Assembly (NCBI RefSeq): GCF_000182925.2
Contig: NC_026504.1
Span: 2,790,001-2,854,000, forward strand
Source: Neurospora crassa OR74A
Lineage: Eukaryota > Ascomycota > Sordariomycetes > Sordariales > Sordariaceae
Reading direction: 5' to 3'
DNA length: 64,000 nt
Under the pieces are notes generated by a model that saw only the letters and a list, made by a program, of their open reading frames with translations, had not been told where the DNA came from and ran no database searches. The number at the start of each line of letters is the position of its first letter. The first letter of the stretch is position 1. Of this stretch, positions 1-9,530 are shown piece after piece. The position numbers and the translations under genes are program-made.

Positions 1-53
1 ACTCCTTTCGCCATGACATCTCACAATGCAGAAACTGACTTGCATCCCAATAG

Positions 54-1138
54 ACGCTGCTTCTGCATATGATGCCGTGACGAAGGGTATGTTCAATCTC
101 TTTTCCAGCAGCATTCCCGCTCTCAAGCTCCTGGCTGGTGGAGAAAAGCTAACGATGACGTTGTGTTCTAGGCCCCGTCGCTCAGAACGTTGCCGACCAG
201 CACGCCAAGACTGTTGACGAGCTCTCCAACCTTTCTGCGTCTCGTCGCACTCCCTCGACCCCCGCGGCTACTGGCCAACCCTTGACACACTACCACTCGT
301 TCTTTTCCGAGCTGTTGTCATGGAACAACCCTCGTACGTTCACCTCAAGGATTCGCAGAAATTCCCAGAGTCCTTTTGCTAACAACAGTTATCAGGTGCC
401 TCTGCCATTGCTTACCTGAGCATCGTCGCTGCCATCTTCTCTGTTAGGTACCTTGATATGCTCCGCTTGGGTTTCAAGCTCACTTGGATGGTCCTCGGTG
501 TTACCGTTACCGCCGAAGTTGCCGGCAAGACCGTTCTCAACCAGGGCTTGGCTACCCAGCTGCGCCCGCGCAAGTATTACACTGTTTCCAAGGAGACTCT
601 GGATAGCGCTATTGGCGATGTTCATGAGCTCGTCAACTTCTTCGTCATTGAGGCTCAGCGTATTCTCTTCGCTGAAAATGTCTACGTGTCCGGCCTCGTT
701 GCCATCGCCGCTTTCTTCGCCTATTATCTCGTCAAGATCGTTCCCTACTGGGGTCTTGCCCTGATTGCCACCACTCTTGCCTTCCTCGGGCCCCTCGTCT
801 ACAAGACCAACAAGGAGTTTATCGATGCCCAGCTTCACCGTGCTAGCGAGATCATCGGCGCCCAGACTGCTCAGCTCAAGACCGCGGCTCAGCAGAACAG
901 CGAGAAGGCTACCCAGTTGACCAAGCAGTTTGTTGGCGAGTATACCGCCAAGGCCCAGACGCTGGTCAGCAAGGCTACTCCTGCCTCTCTCCACGGTGAG
1001 GAGCACACCAACGGTCATGCCAACAAGTCCGAGCTCCGCGACGCCGACTTTCCTCCCGCCCCCCAGGCCGACATCCAGACCGAGCCTGTCGTTCCCGTCA
1101 CTGTCAAGAGCGGTGAGCAGCAGCCTCTGCTGATTTAA
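54..1138 (+). CDS. Reticulon-like ER membrane protein, 5' end outside the window
   Basis: This encodes the C-terminal part of a reticulon, a protein that shapes tubular endoplasmic reticulum by inserting hydrophobic hairpins into the outer leaflet. Visible exons are 54-86, 172-333 and 396-1138, with introns 87-171 (GTATGT..TAG) and 334-395 (GTACGT..CAG). The reticulon homology domain starts around HSFFSELLSWNNP and has two hydrophobic segments, one around AIAYLSIVAAIFSVRYLDML and one around VSGLVAIAAFFAYYLVKIV continuing into YWGLALIATTLAFLGPLVY. An Ala/Gln/Lys-rich amphipathic tail follows, then an acidic, Pro-rich C terminus. An ATG at 26 is in frame, but the stretch just before 54 looks like an intron end (a CTGAC branch site 12-16 bases before TAG at 51-53). 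The true start is therefore probably upstream of the window. Family assignment is firm; the missing N-terminal exon is inferred. Confidence 0.88.
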
Positions 1139-1749
1139 GCGAGCTTCATTGGTTAAACCTTCTACGGCAAAAATCATGCTGTGGTCGGTTTCACACTTTA
1201 CCTGAATACACCATGGCCGGCAAAGTCCGGGATTCCATGATCACGATACCCCGTTGGTATGGCGCGGTGGCTGATCTTCAACAGAAGTTGTTGTTTAGTT
1301 GCCAGCTCGCGACCAGCAAAGAGCCAAGTCGAGTTGGTGGAGGAGACAAATAGACGTTAGCAATGGATGAGTTGGTGGATTGAGTGGTTTCTTTCTAATA
1401 TTCAGTTTATCATACCCTCGTGGCAAAGAACGCATGTGGAAAATTGGCGAAGACAAGGGTGAAGATGGGATGGTGTGCAACCTGATAGTGGATGATGACT
1501 TCCGCGAACTTAACGAGCACAAACGAGGGTGGAGTCGCGACATTTCATTTTCCTGGGTTTCCGGAGTATTGGGTTATTGTCTATCAAGTTACCTAAGCAA
1601 ACTCCGTACGTGTCATATTGTTTGTAACGAACTTTTGTGCAATGTCTTAAAAGTCCGAAACGTCGATTGTTTGACAGCGCTTTGCACGATGTGTGACCAG
1701 TACACAGAGTGCTCATAGATGCAATGTGGAGTACGTTTAGACCATCAAA
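1139..1749. other. Intergenic, no gene seen
   Basis: This holds the 3' flank of the reticulon gene and the 5' flank of the tRNA-Gln gene. Short reading frames occur on both strands, but none has a recognisable motif or coding character. Confidence 0.6.
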
Positions 1750-1834
1750 GGTTGTATAGTGTAGCGGTTATCACTCCGGATTCTGATTTCTTCAGAACAT
1801 TCCGGCAACCCCGGTTCGATTCCGGGTACGACCT
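1750..1834 (+). tRNA. tRNA-Gln (anticodon CTG) with a 13-nt intron
   Basis: The cloverleaf folds by eye. The acceptor stem GGTTGTA pairs with TACGACC, the D arm is of standard form, and the anticodon stem CCGGA pairs with TCCGG. The T arm is CCCGG-TTCGATT-CCGGG. The anticodon CTG lies at 1783-1785. The loop only closes to seven bases if 13 nt (1787-1799) are removed just after base 37, the canonical site of nuclear tRNA introns, which the tRNA splicing endonuclease cuts. The last base, T1834, is the discriminator position. CCA is not encoded, as expected in eukaryotes. Confidence 0.92.
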
Positions 1835-2209
1835 GATCTTTTGCATTTTTTGCCGCAAAGTCCAATATGCTGAGCTGACCCCTGCTGTTCACTTTTATAG
1901 TGTTTACTTTTTTGGTCGCAAGTTGAGCGTGGTGTTGACTTTGTATATTTAGCATGTTAACTAGGTAGCAAGGTGAACGCGAATGCACTTTCGCATACTT
2001 TCCAGTCCAGGTTGTAACGGAGTATGGTAAAGCAGGGTGAAACTAGTGTATTGCATTGTTGTGTTCTTTTGTCCTGAACCTACTCCTTCCCCAGTTGGTT
2101 ACATGCCAGCACCGAATACGGGGAATAAAAAAGAGCTTAAGAACTTTCAAGTTTAGTCTAAATATTCTTCTAGTCTAGGAACATCTCCCTCGACACCTGA
2201 TGACCACAC
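1835..2209. other. Intergenic between tRNA-Gln and his-5
   Basis: No gene is seen here. It contains the 3' flank of the converging histidinol-phosphate aminotransferase gene and short T-rich runs after the tRNA. Confidence 0.6.
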
Positions 2210-3486
2210 TTACTCCCCCCTAACCTCCTTCAACGCCTCCCTCAACGCTCCCAGGCACCTCGTAACCTCCTCTTCCGTACCCACCGTAATCCTCAAGCAC
2301 CCCTCGCACCCGTGCTCCTTGCCTCTGAACCGGACCACCACTCCCTTCGTCTCGGCCAACTTCTGATACACCTTCAGCGCCGTCTCGTTGCTCGGCTTTC
2401 CCTCCTTGTCCAGCATCTCGTACAACAAAAAGTTGCTGCTCTCACCGCCCGCCAACTTGCCCACGCCCGGAATCTGCGGCAGCTCCGCCACCAGCCTCTC
2501 CCGCTGCTTAATCAGCCTCTCCTTGTTCGCACGCATCACCTTTAGTCCGTCCGGTCCCAGCGCGTAGCTGGCCAGCGCGCTGGTCGGCGAAGAAATGTTG
2601 TAGGGAGCCTTGAGGCTGTTCAGCAGCCTGGCGATAGGGGGACTTGTAAAGGCCGCTCCCAGACGGATGCCGGCCAGGCCGAACGCCTTGGACAAAGTCT
2701 GCATGACGACCAGGTTGGGCCACTCGTTGACCCACTCGGCCAGCGAGGCCGACTCAGGCGCAAAGTCAATGTAGGCCTCGTCGACGACCACGACGCCGTT
2801 CCAGGTCGGGTGTTCGAGAACCTTTTGGATGTCTTCCTTGGCGAGAAGGGATCCCGTGGGGTTACCCGGCGAGCAGAGGTAGATGATCTTGATGTTGGGT
2901 TCGGTCGACAGCGTCTCGAGGACGCGCGGGACGTCGATGGCGAAGGAGGGAGCGGGGAGCAGCGGGACTTTGACGAGTCCGACGTCGTTCACCTGAGCGG
3001 AAACGGAGTACATGCCGTAGGTGGGCGGGCAGACGAGGATGCGGTCGCGGCCGGGAACGCAGAAGCACCGCAAGAGAGCGTCGATGGCCTCGTCAGAGCC
3101 GACGCCTACGCAGAGGTTCTCGGGCGTCAGAAGCTTGGAGGTGTGCGCGTGGGTCGTGCGCAGCGAGCAGAGGAGCTGCTTGAGGTCCCGCTGGTGAGGG
3201 TCGGGGTAGCGGTGCAGGCCGAGGAGGTCAAGCTCGGGACCACTGGAGCCGGAGCCGGTAGCCAGGTTCTGGGGAACGGGAGGCCCATAGGCGTTCTCAT
3301 TGGCGTCTAGGAGGATGTTGGTGCCATCGTCCTTGTAGTCACTGAAATACGTGTGTTAGTCGATGTACTTCATGAGAGGTCATAGACAGAGAAGTTTTGG
3401 GGGTGAGCTCACTCGCGCGCGCAGCGATAGGGTTCCAAGGCGAGGATGTTTGGCCTGGCGCAGGTCTCGAGATTGAAGGGCGACAT
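2210..3486 (-). CDS. his-5: Histidinol-phosphate aminotransferase (histidine biosynthesis)
   Basis: This PLP-dependent class I/II aminotransferase converts imidazole-acetol phosphate and glutamate to histidinol phosphate, a late step of histidine synthesis. Exons on the minus strand are 3486-3413 and 3341-2210, with the 71-bp intron 3342-3412 (GTGAGC..CAG); the product is 401 aa. The N terminus MSPFNLETCARPNILALEPY and the motif LLDANENAYGPP are typical of the family (HisC/HIS5). Further along are GVGSDEAIDALLR, the PPTYGMY segment, SPGNPTG, DEAYIDF, and the PLP-binding lysine in TLSKAFGLAGIRLG. The C terminus carries RITVGTEEE. The start at 3486 is the ATG that opens the first exon and gives the family N terminus. 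The symbol is the Neurospora name; the yeast equivalent is HIS5. Two TGACTC elements about 155-170 bp upstream suggest cross-pathway (CPC1/Gcn4) control. Confidence 0.95.
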
Positions 3487-3639
3487 TTTGTGAATGATTG
3501 GCTTGTGTGATCGATGAATAAATGAATGACTTATAAACGGAAACAAACAGAATTCTAGAACGAATGTTCTCGCTCTCGATTCTTTCACGCAGGTTTTTAT
3601 GAAAACCCTGGGCGAAAGTGAGGTGTGTGTTGGCGTAAA

Positions 3640-3658
3640 GAGTCACTTGAAAGAGTCA
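3640..3658 (-). promoter_or_regulatory. Pair of CPC1/Gcn4-type TGACTC elements upstream of his-5
   Basis: Two copies of TGACTC (minus strand; GAGTCA on plus at 3640-3645 and 3653-3658) lie 13 bp apart, 154-172 bp upstream of the his-5 start codon. TGACTC is the core recognised by the bZIP activator CPC1 (yeast Gcn4), which induces amino-acid biosynthesis genes on starvation. The motif alone is common by chance, but a tight pair in the promoter of a histidine gene is what cross-pathway control predicts. Confidence 0.6.
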
Positions 3659-4170
3659 CCTTGAAAATCGTCTCAAAACGGCTCAGGGCGAGTTGATGAT
3701 TTGCGAACCGGTTCGTCCCCACTCCGGAAGGCCTGGCCCCTTACATAGTATCAATGGCTCCAGTTTTTTGTTTAGAAGTAGATTTTACCTAGCCACCATA
3801 GATTCCGATTACTAGATCAAAAACACAACCTGGTTCGCAAGTTTAGGGGAATCCACGATTAATTGCCAACGCCAACTAAATATTTAATCTTGTACATACG
3901 TTTCTCTCGTTGCAATGGTATGCGAATGAGGATGTCATCCAACTTGCACCAGCTTCTGTTGCATCTTAGGAAGTACTACACGGGGTTAGGGTTATCAAGG
4001 ACAAAGGGCTCATTAACGTCACCCTTGAACTTGAACATTGTCCGGGATCTTGAGCTTCCCATTGGATGAAAATATGGTCCGCCAGAAAGACCAAAGATCA
4101 ACAGAAAGGCAAGAAAAAGCATGAATCCCAACAGACGAACAAATTGCGAGAACAATATTAAAAATTGAAG
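3659..4170. other. Intergenic between his-5 and the 466-aa unknown gene
   Basis: No gene is seen here. The his-5 side holds its promoter; the other side is the 3' flank of the next minus-strand gene. Confidence 0.6.
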
Positions 4171-5571
4171 TTATTTACTGACAATAATCTCGTCGGCGTC
4201 ATCTTCGGACACGATATCCGAGTCTGAATCCGAGTCCTCAGGCTCATTCGGATCATAATCCCACGTCGAGGCCGGCAAGTATCTCACAAAAGCATCAAAA
4301 CTCGGGCGTGGTTCTGGTTCCATACATGTATCATCCAACGCGCCACTACCAGAACAACCCTCCTGTAGCTTCCTCCATGTCCTCCACTTCACCAACCACT
4401 CCTTCCAGACTTTCAAGGCCGCTGCGACCTCCGGTGTCAAAGTGCGGGACGGTTTTGGGGGTTCGGGCCGCTCCAGAAAAGAAAGCAACAAGTCGTCCAT
4501 GCCAAACCGAGGTCTTGGCTCCCCGTCGACATAAAAAGTAATGTCATCAAGAATTCTCTCATACAGAATTAGACCAAAGCCTCGTGACAGCCACCCGCCA
4601 AAGTCAAGTAAGGCCCAGAGCGCGTTAGCAAGGTACAAGCCATAGCGGTCGGCGTGACCAAGGGTATCACGGCCCGCGTGGATATGCATGCCTCTAACGG
4701 CTCGCAGGTCGGTCGGGCCTGTCCATGTGTATTGAGCAAAATCGTGGTCGTCATCGTCGTCGTTAGGCGGTGGCGGTCCTGGGAAAATCTCCTCTTCCCC
4801 CTCGGCTCCGTAAGGCAGATCCTCGTTGTGGGCGATCAAGAACCGTTGTGCACCACGGTCTGCTCGCTCCCATCTTTCCTCGTCCATTTCCGTTTCCTCC
4901 TTGGATGTTACGCTGATCACGAGATGTCGGACTGAGTATCTGGGAGGGCTTCTGCTTCTTGATGAAGAAAGAAGATTGCCGCGATTTTCTCTTTGATGAG
5001 CGGGAGAGCAAAGGCCCCGAGGTCCCAAGGCCAAGAAGGATACTAACAGGCGGTAAAAGTTCCATGAGCCGGGAGGGGGATTGGGGTAGTACTTGTCGTC
5101 TGCATTAAAGTCGGACGATATACCGTGGTAACGGTGTAAGAACTGCCCCTGTCTTCCTACTGTTTCGACCTCGTCGTCGATGTCCTCTACGTCCATTATG
5201 CGGAATGATGCCCGGAGAGTGTCGAGGTTGAACTGGCTTGGGAGTGGACAACACACCCAGGTTGGGAAAAGGCCGCATTTGGGGATAAAGACGATGTCGA
5301 TCTCAAAGGCGTGGGATTTTGGGGCAGCAGTAGGTGAATGTAGTAGATACTGGACGTCATCGCGTAGGATCCGGCATGTTGAGAGGAGTGGTAGAGCGGG
5401 TGGTTGAGGTGATGTGGCTGGTATCCAAATGTCCCAGTCATCGCGGAGCCGGACACGAGGAGGATCTTGGTAAAATAGGTCGAGGTGATTATAGAGTGTT
5501 GCTGTTGGTGTCCAAATCACAGAGGCTAGGATTTTGTGGCGGAGTTCGGGTGGGAGGGTGGTTAACGACAT
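4171..5571 (-). CDS. Hypothetical F-box-like protein, 466 aa
   Basis: This is a single uninterrupted reading frame from a good ATG (ATGTCGTTAACC at 5571). The N terminus, MSLTTLPPELRHKILASVIW, resembles the Leu-Pro-rich start of the short F-box-like domains common in fungal proteins, which usually bind Skp1 in ubiquitin ligases. The rest has no repeat or catalytic motif I recognise. It contains a run of acidic and proline residues (PGPPPPNDDDDDHD, about residues 260-275) and ends in a very acidic Ser/Asp tail (EPEDSDSDSDIVSEDDADE). Such proteins are numerous and poorly conserved in filamentous ascomycetes. That it is a real gene is likely from length and codon pattern; the F-box call is weak. 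Confidence 0.7.
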   Translation of the reverse strand: MSLTTLPPELRHKILASVIWTPTATLYNHLDLFYQDPPRVRLRDDWDIWIPATSPQPPALPLLSTCRILRDDVQYLLHSPTAAPKSHAFEIDIVFIPKCGLFPTWVCCPLPSQFNLDTLRASFRIMDVEDIDDEVETVGRQGQFLHRYHGISSDFNADDKYYPNPPPGSWNFYRLLVSFLALGPRGLCSPAHQRENRGNLLSSSRSRSPPRYSVRHLVISVTSKEETEMDEERWERADRGAQRFLIAHNEDLPYGAEGEEEIFPGPPPPNDDDDDHDFAQYTWTGPTDLRAVRGMHIHAGRDTLGHADRYGLYLANALWALLDFGGWLSRGFGLILYERILDDITFYVDGEPRPRFGMDDLLLSFLERPEPPKPSRTLTPEVAAALKVWKEWLVKWRTWRKLQEGCSGSGALDDTCMEPEPRPSFDAFVRYLPASTWDYDPNEPEDSDSDSDIVSEDDADEIIVSK

Positions 5572-6152
5572 GGTAGTCTATGAGCGTTGCGTATGGATAG
5601 GTGAAGAAAGGGCTCCCTTTATTCTGGGGAGCCCGTTGCAACAAGAAGAAGAAGAGGAAAGGGTACCGCGGACCGTAGAGTTTCACCGCAAATCAAGAGC
5701 GCGGTTATGTGGGATCGTGGTCCAGGGAAGGTTGGTGACAATATTGGCGAAAGGACAAGCCGTCCACTTTATACGCATGCGCGTTCCATGCCAAGCATTA
5801 AAACGACTGTTGGGGAATCTCACGGGAAAGGTTGCATTCTGTGTGCTCACTACGGGTGCAGTCATCATTAGCCACATGGCTTGCTACAGTTATCAGCAGA
5901 GATGAGGCATTTTAAGGGGTAAAATCTTAGTAGTTGGTATCTCGAACTAACACTGCTTCATTAAACGTAAACGCCGTCAACCTCATAAAAGGACATCCCC
6001 CTTATAATGATCTCCTCTCATCCTATTCCTTAACTCGTCTTCTTGATCCCGATCGACAATCCCATCAACAAAAGAGAGTGGATATCCCATAAACCAAACA
6101 GACCGCGGTGAACAAAGGGAAAGTGAAGAAAATAAACAAAAAGAAGGTCCCA
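5572..6152. other. Intergenic, no gene seen
   Basis: This holds the 5' flank of the 466-aa gene and the 3' flank of the sugar transporter gene, both on the minus strand. The short reading frames here have no recognisable content. Confidence 0.6.
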
Positions 6153-8249
6153 TCAATACCTGACAGTATTTGGACTTTCATATGGATCCCTTCCCATACT
6201 GTTTCCATAACCCCCACTACCCCCATGGACACCATGTGTAGGACCATGCCCATAGGGATCAATGGCTCCCATCTCGTTCGCCTCTTGGTACCCGCCCCCC
6301 ATCATACCACTCTCCAATCCTCCCGTCGTATTCGTCGCGGCATGAACATCCCTCCACTGCTGCCTACTCTTCTCGGCGTCTCTCCTCGCCAGCTCTGCCA
6401 CATACGTGGTCTTGGGCATCCACTTCTTACTCTTCCTCGGACTGACCTCCTCCATCATCTTATCGATCTGCTCCAGCGTGAGTCCCTTCATTTCGGGGAC
6501 CAAGAAATACGCAAACAGCATGGAAAAGATACACAGGCTTCCCCAGATGAAGAAGATCCTGGGACCCAGGTTTGCTGAACCCTTTGAGTTACCGACCATG
6601 TAGGGAGCCACGACGGCGATGATGCAGTTCCAGAACCAGTTACAGGCCGTAGAAATGCCCACGCCGCGCGAGCGGATCGGTAAAGGGAAACACTCGCCGA
6701 TGACAACCCACCCTGTGGGGCCCCATGTGGTGGCGAAGAAGAAAATGTTGATGCAGATGCAGGCGATCATGCCGCGGACGGCGGCGGGGTCGTTGGCGTC
6801 GATGCGCCCGGCCGTGACGCCGACTATGGCGACGATGTATTGCATGATTATCATGCCCATGGCACCGTAGATGAGCAGGAAGCGGCGGCCGAGGTACTCG
6901 ACGGCGACGAAAGAGATGGGGGTGGAGAGCACGTTGACGAGGGTGGTGATGAGGGAGATGAAGAAGGGGTTGGAGATGGTGCCGAGTTGTTGGAAGAAGG
7001 TGGTGCCGAAATAGAAGATGAAGTTGATTCCTGGGAAGAAACGAAGGGTTAGTTTGTGTCAACATGACATCTAGAAATTATTCATCCCCCATGATCCCTG
7101 GAGGCCAGAGAGAATGGTTTATAGAGAAACCGAAAGAAAACTTACCAGTGAGTTGCTGCCACATTTGCAATCCACAACCCAGAATGATACGACGAATATT
7201 GCTGTTACCCTTGCGCAGCGAGCCGTGGAAACAAGCGACCCACGATCCGATATACGACGTTTGCGGAACGACCTGCATCTCATACTCATGGTTCGCCACA
7301 ATCTCAGCCAGCTCGTCCTTGATGTACTCGGACTCAATCGGCTGTCCACGAACATAAGCCAGAGATTTGGCGGCTGATTGAAGCTGACCCTTCATAACAT
7401 GGTAACGTGGTGACTCGGCTAATTGGAAAAAAAAAAGAAGGGGAAAGAGTGTCAGTATATCGAGCTTCCAGACAAAACTTCCAAAGCACCGCGCAACTTA
7501 CGCAAAATGAACAACCCGGTTCCCAAAATCAATGCCCACAAAAACTGCACACCAATCGGAATCCTATACGAGCCCGTATCGTTTCTATCCTGCGTGGAAT
7601 ACACAACGCAGTTGGCGAGCAGAATTCCCACGGTGATGCAGAACTGGTACGCCGACACCAGCGCGCCACGAACCTTTCTGGGGGCGATCTCGGACATGTA
7701 CAATATAATGACGGTTGAGATGAAGCCAACGCCCAAGCCCGCAATGAGTCGACCAAACACGAAGAGAACCGTCTGATTAGTCGAGGCAATCTGGAGAACG
7801 CAGCCGACGCAGAAGATGAGACAGCCGATGATGATGGTCAGCCGACGGCCGATGAAGTCGGCAATGTCACCGGCGATGAGGGCGCCGAAGAAGGTGCCGC
7901 AGGAGAGAATCGAGGTCATGAGAGATTTGGTTGACGAGGGTAAGCCAAAGTTGACGGGGTCGATACCGATGGGCTGTTTCCTGTCGTAGTCGTACGAGTA
8001 ACCCGTGTAAAGGGTGATAAAGTAAGGCATGCCTAGCACGCCGTTGATCCAACCCGTATCATAGCCAAAGACTAGAAATGTCGCCCATGAAAGTTAGTAT
8101 TGTCCTTGAGCAACAAGCACATGAGGTTCAGACTTACATAGTCCACCACATGCTGCAAAAGCGCAGATAAGGTAAGCCTTCAAGGTAACCGGGGCCTCTA
8201 TCCTCGAAAGATCCGCCGGCCCCTCAAAGGGGAGTAAGGCGCTGACCAT
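6153..8249 (-). CDS. MFS hexose transporter or glucose sensor-type protein, 610 aa
   Basis: This is a member of the sugar-porter family with twelve predicted membrane helices. Exons on the minus strand are 8249-8138, 8071-7502, 7418-7146 and 7030-6153, with introns 8072-8137, 7419-7501 and 7031-7145. Family signatures are visible: FFGYDTGWINGVLGM after helix 1, DFIGRRLTII between helices 2 and 3, and GRLIAGLGVGFIS. IAPRKVRGALVSAYQF, PESPRYHVMKG, QQLTGINFIFYFGTTFF, YLGRRFLLIYG and VPEMKGLTLEQID follow. The cytoplasmic tail after the last helix is about 100 residues, Gly/Met-rich, longer than in plain transporters. That, and overall similarity to the Neurospora glucose sensor/transporter class (RCO-3 is about this length), suggests a regulatory transporter, but I cannot separate sensor from carrier by eye. 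The 5' flank is an unusually long gene-free stretch of about 6.1 kb. Confidence 0.9.
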
Positions 8250-9507
8250 CCTCCTTCAATTCCTTTCCCAGTCAAAGCCCGAACCGAGTTGGTGATCCTC
8301 TTATAGAGAAGACTTCGCGCACCCAAAGCCGTATCAGGTCGTCTATGCGGTTTTCGGAATATCTATGTCGACGTTTATCTGTTGGACCAGGAATGGATTC
8401 TAAACATCCGAAGGGTTCGTATATCACACACGCAAGAAGGACAAGAACCAGACAGAAGGGAGAAAAAAGTCCCCAGAAGGGAGCTCGAGGCGTGTGTATG
8501 GTGTGCGGGATGTGTTATAGAAATTTCTGTTGAATCCCACGGCAAGAGTAAAGCGGGAACCGATACATGGGGATCGACTATACTGTGTAAGACAAACAGA
8601 ACTGGGGCTAAGGGTCATGGAGTCTGCCGTGCACTAAACCTGAAAGGAACTACAAAAGACGAAAGCGAACGGGGAAGGGAAGGGTGAGAACACGGTTGGG
8701 GGGTGTGGGAAAGTGTCCGGTAGGGGTACTAGGCGATAAAATGCCGAGCATGGGATATAATCAAAGCTCACGCCTGTCCGTTCTCCGACGCAAAAGCAGT
8801 AGAAAGTGACTGGGCAGTGAGCACACCACTTGGCAAACTTCCAAGAGCGTGTGTAACAAAGAAAGGGAAATGGAAAGAGAAGCACTCAGATCGCGAAAGA
8901 GTAGGAGAGGCGGCCAAACGACAATGGAGAGGGACTGAGAGGGTCCGGAAATTGTGGTCATGCTCAGGACAATTTGGCAGACCAAGAATTTAAGACATCC
9001 AAAGACCCCGGAAACAGACGAACAAGCGTCCCTCGAATGCCGAACGAAGCCTGGACTTCATTTTGTTACGCACTGTTGGCTTATGCGAGCTACGCCACAT
9101 AGGATTGGGGCCATCTTTTGCTTTCTTTTTTTTTTTTTTTTTTCCTTTCCAAGACAAGTTAGATAATCCTAGGCTACCCCTGACAGGTCGACAGCTGTAG
9201 CACAACGCCATGTTCCTCGCCTGCATACACGCAGGCCCTTAAGTACGCAGCGGGTCATTTCTCGCAGCGTCGCCCTTTGCCCACTTGGGGCTCCTGGAAA
9301 TGTCTCAGAGCCAGTAGTTTAAATGGGATAAACCGTTAGCACTCCCGGAGACAGGTTTCAGCGGATGATTCGCGGGTAGCGCTTGTGCAATTCGGATATC
9401 GGTTCGGGGAGGCTGACTGCTTGAGGAGTTCTCACCCCTGAATGGTATGTTTCTTGTTGGAAATACCTACATTGGCTGCTCCAAGCGCAACTCGCGCACA
9501 CACAGAG

Positions 9508-9530
9508 TGAGAGAGAGAGAGAGAGAGAGG
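9508..9530. repeat. (GA)n microsatellite
   Basis: About eleven tandem GA units in otherwise unique intergenic DNA. It is next to a short CA run. Confidence 0.85.

Noticed and set aside
26-217. Start codon at 26 for the reticulon
   Set aside because: The ATG lies inside what looks like the end of an intron (CTGAC branch site then TAG at 51-53) and the reading frame upstream is closed; the real start is probably outside the window.
392-1177. 261-codon minus-strand open frame opposite the reticulon gene
   Set aside because: It is a shadow frame of the reticulon exon; its Leu/Gly/Asp-rich translation has no domain and the plus strand has an evident family.
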